Virus record (IMG/VR): IMGVR_UViG_3300037541_000343
Location: 1-37,356 of that record
From: a virus
DNA length: 37,356 bases
Reading direction: 5' to 3' (one strand)
Made by a program: the position numbers and the translations under genes. Shown in pieces: positions 32,638 to 37,356 of the stretch. The notes under the pieces are model-generated. The model did no database searches, was not told the origin of the DNA, and saw only the letters and a list, made by a program, of their open reading frames with translations. Positions within the stretch are counted from its first letter, which is position 1. Every line of letters starts with the position of its first letter.

Positions 32638-33003
32638 TCACGCCATCGAGGCGATCCTCGCTATGGCGTTCTTCAACTCTTGTGAGGCTGACGGGTCGCG
32701 CTCGACGCGAGCGACGATTTCGTCAACGACGTAGCGGAGTCGTCGTTCCGCTTGCTCAAGGGTGAAGATTCGTTCCTGGGCGTCCGCAAGGTCGCTTACG
32801 AACTTCTTGAGCATGGCTCGCGTTTCGTCGTTTGCCTCAATCCTGTATGCGGATAGCTGACGCCTGCCCTTGTATACGCCGTACCTTGCTAGGTCGGCGT
32901 ATATGGCGCCACGGGAAACGCCGGTGGCTTTCTGTATGCGGTCCAACGTGACGCCGTTTATGTACATCTCGACGTGCTCGGGCAGCTTGCTTTCTTCGTT
33001 CAT
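32638..33003 (-). CDS. Helix-turn-helix protein next to integrase
   Basis: 121 residues from ATG at 33003, overlapping the integrase stop as ATGA. The N-terminal VTLDRIQKATGVSRGAIYADLARYGVYKGRR is a resolvase-like helix-turn-helix; the C-terminal half is a coiled coil (LKKFVSDLADAQERIFTLEQAE). Candidates are immunity repressor, Cro-like protein or excisionase. Cotranscription with int favours a lysogeny role. It is a possible binder of the dispersed palindrome. Confidence 0.75.
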   Translation of the reverse strand: MNEESKLPEHVEMYINGVTLDRIQKATGVSRGAIYADLARYGVYKGRRQLSAYRIEANDETRAMLKKFVSDLADAQERIFTLEQAERRLRYVVDEIVARVERDPSASQELKNAIARIASMA

Positions 33004-33902
33004 CGTGACTTCATTTCTCTCCTCAGGGTTGCGAGATGCTGGGCGAGCATCCCCCCAACCTTTGCGTAGCGCCTGGTGACGTCTACGGAGGAGTGGTTCA
33101 AGTAATGCGCCACCAGCTCCAGACGCCATCCCGAACGCAGTAGATACGTAGCACAGGAGTGGCGGAGTTGGTGCGGCGTGTACGGCGGCAGGCCGAGGCG
33201 CTTGCACTGACCCGTCATCCTCTTGTTCAGGGCGTTGGGGTCGATGCCGTCTGATGCCGCCCAGTCGGCGAATACCAGAGCGGTTCCCGCTTCCCGATGG
33301 GAGGCAAGCACCTTTGGGAAGTCTACATTGCCCGTGAGCTGCGGGGTTTCAGCCTTGAACCAGTCCCATACCACCAGGAACTCCACAGTGTCTGAGTCGC
33401 CCCCCTTCCTGGGCAGATGGACCAGCTCCCCGTTCCCGATGTTCATGCCTCTCAGCCCCAGAATCTCGTGGCGGCGCAACCCGCCGAAGAACCCCAGGCC
33501 GTAAGCCAAGCGGAGCATCCCGCTTGAGTCGTCCCACATTTTCCGCCAGTCGGATTCGGGGATGGGCGAGGGCTCGTCGTTATGCACCGTCGGGCCGTGG
33601 AGCCCTGATGCTGGGTTGAGGTTGCACAGTCCTCGCTCTTGGCACCATCGGTAGAAGGCCCTGAGCGTGTCAGCCTCGCGCTTGACCGTGGCGGGGGCAC
33701 GTAGAGCCCCTGTTTTCGCCGAGGGTCTTGCGATCCACGCTTCCATGTCTTCGATGGACACGGCGAAGGGATCCCGTTCGCCTAGGTGGGCAGCGTACGC
33801 ACTGATCGTGCTGGCGTAGCTGTGGATAGTGGCGGTTGCCCGCCTGCGGGAAGTGAGCAGGTGGCTGACCCACCTGCCCGTGATCTCTTCCGCTTTCTTC
33901 AC
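33000..33902 (-). CDS. int: Tyrosine integrase
   Basis: Integrates the phage by site-specific recombination. 300 residues from GTG at 33902 with GGGAG ahead. N-terminal SAM-like core-binding domain (about 5-95), catalytic domain (about 110-300) with R143 (GLRRHE), K166, H244 and R247 (HQLRHS), H270 (LNHSS) and Y279 (RRYAKV): complete. The attachment site lies about 35 bases upstream. The protein lacks a long arm-binding N-terminal domain and may use simple arm sites. Confidence 0.92.
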   Translation of the reverse strand: MKKAEEITGRWVSHLLTSRRRATATIHSYASTISAYAAHLGERDPFAVSIEDMEAWIARPSAKTGALRAPATVKREADTLRAFYRWCQERGLCNLNPASGLHGPTVHNDEPSPIPESDWRKMWDDSSGMLRLAYGLGFFGGLRRHEILGLRGMNIGNGELVHLPRKGGDSDTVEFLVVWDWFKAETPQLTGNVDFPKVLASHREAGTALVFADWAASDGIDPNALNKRMTGQCKRLGLPPYTPHQLRHSCATYLLRSGWRLELVAHYLNHSSVDVTRRYAKVGGMLAQHLATLRREMKSR

Positions 33903-33916
33903 TGGTTTCTCCCTGT

Positions 33917-34075
33917 CTACCAGGGGAAACGCGGGAGTGGAGCTGAGGGGAATCGAACCCCTGTACTGCGCCTGCGGCGCAATACCCGTTGCGCTGCAAC
34001 GGCTTTGTCATCAGTCCACTTCCTGCGCTTCCCGATGTTGTCGTGTTCTGATACTGCTGTCTCTGCCTTAGCCAT
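33917..34075 (-). CDS. Small basic protein whose gene spans attP
   Basis: 52 residues from ATG at 34075, the ATG inside palindrome copy 9; stop TAG at 33917-33919. The start MAKAETAVSEHDNIGKRRKW is followed by Arg-rich VLRRRRS. The reading frame runs through the attP core, so its last residues (GVRFPSAPL) are those encoded by a tmRNA 3' end. Integration would replace this tail. It could be an excisionase or a small regulator, or not expressed. No ribosome binding site is visible. Confidence 0.45.
   Translation of the reverse strand: MAKAETAVSEHDNIGKRRKWTDDKAVAAQRVLRRRRSTGVRFPSAPLPRFPW
33937..33961 (-). other. attP core matching a tmRNA 3' end
   Basis: On the leftward strand this reads GGGGTTCGATTCCCC followed by CAGCTCCAC, the T-arm and acceptor end of bacterial tmRNA (ssrA), with no partner 5' acceptor and no cloverleaf. 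Placed 35 bases before the integrase start, it is best read as the attP core for insertion into the host tmRNA gene, whose 3' end would be restored on integration. Two hairpins with three-base loops (33967-33981 and 33986-34002) lie next to it. Confidence 0.75.
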
Positions 34076-34080
34076 GGCTA
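34069..34080. promoter_or_regulatory. Palindrome TAGCCATGGCTA, copy 9
   Basis: Within the 16-bp palindrome CTTAGCCATGGCTAAG (34067-34082), between the stop of the 116-residue gene and the integration region. It holds the start of the attP-spanning frame. Confidence 0.85.
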
Positions 34081-34084
34081 AGCG

Positions 34085-34435
34085 TCAAGCTTGCGGGACC
34101 ACCACGAAGTTAGCGCCGTCGTGGCGGACCCTGGCGTCGAGACGCCTCGCGACCAGCCCGAGAAGCTGGTCCTGCAAGAACATGATGCGGCCCGTAACCT
34201 CACGGCCGTCGGCCAGGTCGTCTTCGTCGAGGTCCGACAGGTCGACGTCATCCGCCGTGATGTCGCGCCCGAGGGCGTCGGTGATCGTGTCGGGGTTGCC
34301 GTCAGCATCGTCGGATGCCAAGACGACTGTCCAATTGAGGCCCCACGGCTGGTGCTCGGAACCAGAAATGATCGTGCCAGGCCGCAGCTCTGGGAGCTTG
34401 AGTAGGATCGACTCTATTAGGTCATTCGTGCTCAT
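34085..34435 (-). CDS. Hypothetical acidic early protein
   Basis: 116 residues, ATG at 34435 directly after the upstream stop. Acidic middle (DITADDVDLSDLDEDDLADG) between two beta-like parts. No family recognised. Its stop lies three bases before palindrome copy 9. Confidence 0.7.
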   Translation of the reverse strand: MSTNDLIESILLKLPELRPGTIISGSEHQPWGLNWTVVLASDDADGNPDTITDALGRDITADDVDLSDLDEDDLADGREVTGRIMFLQDQLLGLVARRLDARVRHDGANFVVVPQA

Positions 34436-34693
34436 CTAGTCTCCGTCTTGGATTTGTCGAATGCGCCCGAAGGACAACCCCGTCAGGGCCGCACACTCCA
34501 TGAGTGTGTGGTCACGGCGCAGCTCGCGCACTCGCGCACGGCGCAGTGAGGCGATCTTCTGGGTTTCAGCCCTGATTGCCTCCATGGCGATTGCGGCGTC
34601 GAGGACGACCGTTACGTCGTCCTGGAAGGAAAGCTCTTCCAGGAAAGGGGCGAGGCACTCTTGCACGCGCCTCTGGATGTAGTCTGGCTCCAT
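34436..34693 (-). CDS. Small protein with C-terminal helix-turn-helix
   Basis: 85 residues from ATG at 34693 with GAGGAG ahead, one base after the upstream stop. Mainly helical; the end (HTLMECAALTGLSFGRIRQIQ) resembles the recognition part of a sigma-like helix-turn-helix. Possible small DNA-binding regulator. Confidence 0.65.
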   Translation of the reverse strand: MEPDYIQRRVQECLAPFLEELSFQDDVTVVLDAAIAMEAIRAETQKIASLRRARVRELRRDHTLMECAALTGLSFGRIRQIQDGD

Positions 34694-34694
34694 G

Positions 34695-35117
34695 TCACTC
34701 CTCGGCGAACAGGGTGTCGTGAAGCATTTCACGATCTAGTACCACGAGGCGATCGAGTGCGTCCTCGATGGCCTCCTTGATCCCGTAGGCGATGGCCACG
34801 GCATCGTGCCTCGCCCCGTAGCGGGTTGCGATCTCGACCGCCTCCCGCTTGCGGCGTCGCACCTCGATCGAGAGACACTCGCGCAAGGTGTCCACAGATT
34901 TCGAGGTGAGGCTCACCGAGGCGGGGTGATCTGCCAACTGGCGGCGGAAGTCAAGAAGTTGGCCAACCTGTCGGTCTTGCTTCGCCCCTTTGCGTGCGGC
35001 GGCGGGGGACGCCTTTCGATCGTTCGCCTTCCTGGCCTCGCTGATGACGCCGATGATGGCGTCGATAGCGGCCCCCAGCTCGGGCATGTGCAGAGTCATG
35101 TCGATTTGAACTGTCAC
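34695..35117 (-). CDS. Hypothetical helical early protein
   Basis: 140 residues from GTG at 35117 with AAAGGA ahead; a longer in-frame start at 35162 would run through a hairpin and is rejected. Long charged helices (VISEARKANDRKASPAAARKG, LRECLSIEVRRRKREAVEIA). No family recognised. Confidence 0.65.
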   Translation of the reverse strand: MTVQIDMTLHMPELGAAIDAIIGVISEARKANDRKASPAAARKGAKQDRQVGQLLDFRRQLADHPASVSLTSKSVDTLRECLSIEVRRRKREAVEIATRYGARHDAVAIAYGIKEAIEDALDRLVVLDREMLHDTLFAEE

Positions 35118-35134
35118 TTCTTGTCCTTTCCTAC

Positions 35135-35160
35135 GGGGAGGGGCGCTGGTGCCCCTCCCC
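35135..35160. repeat. GGGGAGGGGC hairpin, copy 1
   Basis: 10-bp stem GGGGAGGGGC/GCCCCTCCCC with six-base loop, between a stop and the GTG at 35117. Same stem as at 35455-35480. Confidence 0.8.
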
Positions 35161-35175
35161 ACTCGTTCTTTCGCT

Positions 35176-35189
35176 TAGCCAGATGGCTA
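35176..35189. promoter_or_regulatory. Palindrome variant with AGAT centre
   Basis: TAGCCAGATGGCTA keeps both arms of the repeat with two more central bases, one pair unmatched. It includes the TAG stop (35187-35189) of the upstream gene. Confidence 0.65.
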
Positions 35190-35441
35190 GACCTGCGGCG
35201 GGGGCATCTCCGTCGAGCGCACCATCCGCAAGAGGACGTCGCGCACGACGTCGGTGATGATGGCGCACAGAACCGTCATCTGCTCCTCATCCAGCTCCTC
35301 GAAGCTGAACCGCGCGTGGACCTCGTCCATGGTGACCAGGTCCTGGTTGGAGGCGTAATCCCTCATCACGCCTTGGACGTTGTCGTTCATCACTTCGACG
35401 ACGAAGTCGGTGAGTGAATCGGTAATGTTGCCTCTGTACAC
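35187..35441 (-). CDS. Hypothetical acidic early protein
   Basis: 84 residues from GTG at 35441 with GGAGGAGG ahead, an unusually strong ribosome binding site. Helical and acidic (FSFEELDEEQMTVLCAIITD). No family recognised. Hairpins of the GGGGAGGGGC type lie on both sides. Confidence 0.7.
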   Translation of the reverse strand: MYRGNITDSLTDFVVEVMNDNVQGVMRDYASNQDLVTMDEVHARFSFEELDEEQMTVLCAIITDVVRDVLLRMVRSTEMPPPQV

Positions 35442-35454
35442 TTGTCCTCCTCCA

Positions 35455-35480
35455 GGGGAGGGGCACTAGCGCCCCTCCCC
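35455..35480. repeat. GGGGAGGGGC hairpin, copy 2
   Basis: 10-bp stem with loop ACTAGC, between the DUF932 gene and the GTG at 35441, just before a strong ribosome binding site. Confidence 0.8.
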
Positions 35481-35497
35481 ACTAGTAGCTGCGTGTA

Positions 35498-36532
35498 TCA
35501 GGCCAAGCTCAGGATGAGGTCGGCCAGGCCCTGCTTCTTGTCGTCGTCGGCACCGTCCAGAACGCGCTGCGCCCGCAGGGTTGCCTTCTCGGCAGAGTTC
35601 TCGGCCCCGTTCACCTGGGCGTGGTGGTCCAGGTACTCGACCGCTGCGTTCCAGATGCTCCAACCGTTGAGCCCGCAGAACCCGACGTTTCGATCGTTTT
35701 GGAGAACCTCCCAGAAGACGTCACGCTTGTTCTCGGCGATGGTGCGCGCGCGCCCATCCTTCTCGGGCAACTCGCCCAACAGCGCGTCGATCACCTTGTG
35801 AGTGATCTTGTGCTGGGGGTCGCTGGCAAGAAGCAGCTTCTCGGCCTGGTAGACGATGTGCTTCTCGGCGTGCATGGCTGCCGCCATGTCCATGGCCGCA
35901 TTCCGCATCCGGAGATGCGCACCACGGGTGTGCTTCGACGAGATGACGTTCTCGGCGGCGGCGGTTGCCTGCTTTAGGGTGTTGTTGCACACCACCCTCA
36001 CCCACGAGGTGAACACCCTCGTGCGCGAGCTGCCGTCGAAGCTGGTGACGCCGCTGACGTAGCGGTCGATCACGTCGTTGATCCCGTTCGGGTCAACGAC
36101 GATGGGTTCCATGTTCATGGATCCGAAGAAGCGGGTTCCATCGTAGATGAACCCCGCCGACGCCATCGCCGCCCCGGCCTGGGCGCCGTACTCCTGAACG
36201 ATCTCCAGGAGTTCACGAGGGGTGAACCCCTCGTACTTCGAAGAGAAGATGCGACGCATCCTCTTTCTAGGGATGTCGACGATCTGCCCATCGGCGGTGA
36301 CGCCCGAGAAACCCCCCAAACTGAGGCTGTACATGGGCGACTTGCCGTTCGCCCACACCTCCCCATCGGGGAGTTTGACCTCCTCGATAATCAGTTCGCG
36401 GTTGCCGAAGCAGGCGTCGAGCGCTTCGTCAAGCGTCATCCAGCGACTCAGGTTCACCCCGAGCCCGTGCCAGGCACGGCTTGCGCCAGCGAAGCTGGCG
36501 GTAGAGCCGTTCATTTCCAGTTCGTGTGACAT
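35498..36532 (-). CDS. DUF932 (phage/plasmid TIGR03299-like) protein
   Basis: 344 residues. The N-terminal WHGLG (21-25), central FTPRELLEIVQEYGAQ, and VVCNNTLKQA match the DUF932 family of phage and plasmid proteins, whose job is unknown but which is often found with replication or early genes. AAAGGA stands six bases before the ATG. Palindrome copy 10 lies 20-31 bases upstream. Confidence 0.85.
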   Translation of the reverse strand: MSHELEMNGSTASFAGASRAWHGLGVNLSRWMTLDEALDACFGNRELIIEEVKLPDGEVWANGKSPMYSLSLGGFSGVTADGQIVDIPRKRMRRIFSSKYEGFTPRELLEIVQEYGAQAGAAMASAGFIYDGTRFFGSMNMEPIVVDPNGINDVIDRYVSGVTSFDGSSRTRVFTSWVRVVCNNTLKQATAAAENVISSKHTRGAHLRMRNAAMDMAAAMHAEKHIVYQAEKLLLASDPQHKITHKVIDALLGELPEKDGRARTIAENKRDVFWEVLQNDRNVGFCGLNGWSIWNAAVEYLDHHAQVNGAENSAEKATLRAQRVLDGADDDKKQGLADLILSLA

Positions 36533-36551
36533 GTCGTTCCTTTCTCTTGGT

Positions 36552-36563
36552 TAGCCATGGCTA
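36552..36563. promoter_or_regulatory. Palindrome TAGCCATGGCTA, copy 10
   Basis: Within the 18-bp palindrome GGTTAGCCATGGCTAACC (36549-36566) upstream of the DUF932 gene. Its leftward ATG (36558) opens a 15-codon frame that overlaps the DUF932 start. Confidence 0.85.
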
Positions 36564-36583
36564 ACCGCTTGTTCTTCACTGCT

Positions 36584-36607
36584 GGGCGGGGCACTAGTGC
36601 CCCTCCC
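36584..36607. repeat. GGGCGGGGC hairpin, copy 3
   Basis: Stem GGGCGGGGCAC/GTGCCCCTCCC with one mismatch, akin to the hairpins at 35135 and 35455, between two leftward genes. Confidence 0.7.
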
Positions 36608-36637
36608 TGCCATCCTACCCGTTGAGGCGGTTGGGGT

Positions 36638-36901
36638 CTACTCGTCGTCGGGGGACGAATACTTCCGTAGGAAGTCGAAGGGCGCATCGGGGTTCGTTGC
36701 CCCCCACGCGTCCATGATCCTGCCGAAAGCGAGATGCGGAATGTCCGCTTCGCTTTCGGACATGAGGTCCTGCTCCTCTGCTTGTTGCGCGTGCATACTC
36801 GCAACCATCAAGTGGAGGGCAACCTCTTCCAACGCTGAGTCCCTGTCTTCTGTCACTTCACCTCCCTTCATCTGGCAGACGGCGAAGGTTAGGCGGACCA
36901 T
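36638..36901 (-). CDS. Hypothetical small early protein
   Basis: 87 residues from ATG at 36901 with GGAG five bases ahead; a GTG about 15 codons later, after GGGAGG, is another possible start. Helical, acidic (DSALEEVALHLMVASMHAQQAEEQ). No family recognised. It follows the pentapeptide-repeat gene closely. Confidence 0.65.
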   Translation of the reverse strand: MVRLTFAVCQMKGGEVTEDRDSALEEVALHLMVASMHAQQAEEQDLMSESEADIPHLAFGRIMDAWGATNPDAPFDFLRKYSSPDDE

Positions 36902-36932
36902 GGGGGCTCCCGGTCGGCGGGTGACGGGTCGG

Positions 36933-37356
36933 TCATCGGATCACCTCGGTGAGGTTGGCGCCGGTGAGGTCGGCGCCACGGAGGTCGGCGTCACGAAGGT
37001 CAGCCTTGGTGAGGTCGGCGCAGGTGAGGTTAGCCTCGGTGAGGTTGGCCCAATTGAGGTTTGCCTCGGTGAGGTATGCCTCGGTGAGGTTGGCCTCGGT
37101 GAAGTTGGCCTCGGTGAGGTTGGCGCCAGTGAGGTTGGCCTCGGTGAGGTTGGCCCAGTCGAGGTTGGCCTCGGTGAAGTCGGCGCAGTTGAGGTTGGCC
37201 CCGATCAGGTTGGCCTCGATCAGGTCGGCGCAGGTGAGGTCGGCGCCGGTGAGGTTGGCGCCGGTGAGGTCGGCGCCGGTGAGGTTGGCCTTGGTGAGGT
37301 CGGCGCCGGTGAGGTCGGCGCCGGTGAGGTTGGCGCCGGTGAGGTCGGCGCCGGTG
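36933..37356 (-). CDS. Pentapeptide-repeat protein, truncated by the window end
   Basis: At least 140 residues, made almost wholly of about 27 pentapeptides of the form A(D/N)LTG or ANLTE, ending EVIR and a TGA at 36933-36935. The start lies beyond the right end. Such repeats fold into a right-handed quadrilateral beta helix; some mimic DNA and protect or inhibit gyrase (Qnr-like), others have unknown roles. The repeat DNA is strongly homogeneous. A role against host gyrase or in immunity is only possible, not shown. Confidence 0.88.
   Translation of the reverse strand, partial: TGADLTGANLTGADLTGADLTKANLTGADLTGANLTGADLTCADLIEANLIGANLNCADFTEANLDWANLTEANLTGANLTEANFTEANLTEAYLTEANLNWANLTEANLTCADLTKADLRDADLRGADLTGANLTEVIR

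Noticed and set aside
33937-34020. A tRNA gene on the leftward strand
   Set aside because: The T-arm is perfect but no 5' acceptor partner, D-arm or anticodon arm fits; nearby stems have three-base loops. attP is the better reading.
36889-36936. A 15-codon leftward frame after the pentapeptide gene
   Set aside because: It overlaps the pentapeptide stop as ATGA but is too short and overlaps the next start; nothing else supports it.

Overview
The window reads as most of the genome of a temperate tailed phage with a short (podovirus-like) tail. It is GC-rich and compact. GTG and TTG starts are frequent and most neighbouring genes overlap by ATGA, GTGA, TTGA or TAATG. A probable leaderless transcript at the left end and the gene families point to an actinobacterial host, but that is an inference. 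No cellular genes are seen, and the right end cuts through a gene.

Layout. (1) Positions 1-1174: three 35-bp tandem repeats, each carrying the palindrome TAGCCATGGCTA, then a promoter and one isolated rightward gene of unknown function. (2) 1175-1941: a 767-base stretch without a gene, holding a terminator, a promoter-like site and an array of six perfect hairpins (1555-1798). (3) 1942-23889, rightward late genes: small and large terminase, a zinc-finger protein, an endonuclease VII, portal, a four-module LamG-like protein, scaffold, major capsid protein, head-tail adaptor, tail nozzle protein, fibres, three small probable virion proteins, a 1594-residue ejection-type protein, a membrane protein, an amidase endolysin, a holin candidate and small basic proteins. 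(4) 23899-23929: a strong hairpin that serves as terminator for both converging blocks. (5) 23943-37356, all leftward: small early genes, a DUF1599-like protein, a sigma-region-4-like regulator, a possible nuclease, a RusA-like resolvase, an archaeo-eukaryotic-type primase, a DnaB-like helicase, a Cas4-like nuclease, an integrase with an adjacent attP that matches a tmRNA 3' end, a helix-turn-helix protein, a DUF932 protein and a truncated pentapeptide-repeat protein.

How it fits together. The leftward block holds replication, recombination and lysogeny functions; the rightward block builds the particle and lyses the cell. No tape-measure gene is seen; the giant protein at 17247-22031 and the nozzle-like protein at 12519-14138 support a short tail. 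No DNA polymerase lies in the window, so the primase may also polymerise, the host enzyme may be used, or the gene lies outside.

Most striking signals: ten exact copies of the 12-bp palindrome TAGCCATGGCTA plus five variants, mostly at gene borders and often containing a start or stop codon; the six-hairpin array, which could be one structured RNA; a small open reading frame that starts in one palindrome and runs through attP; and a perfect hairpin over the TTG start of the giant virion protein.
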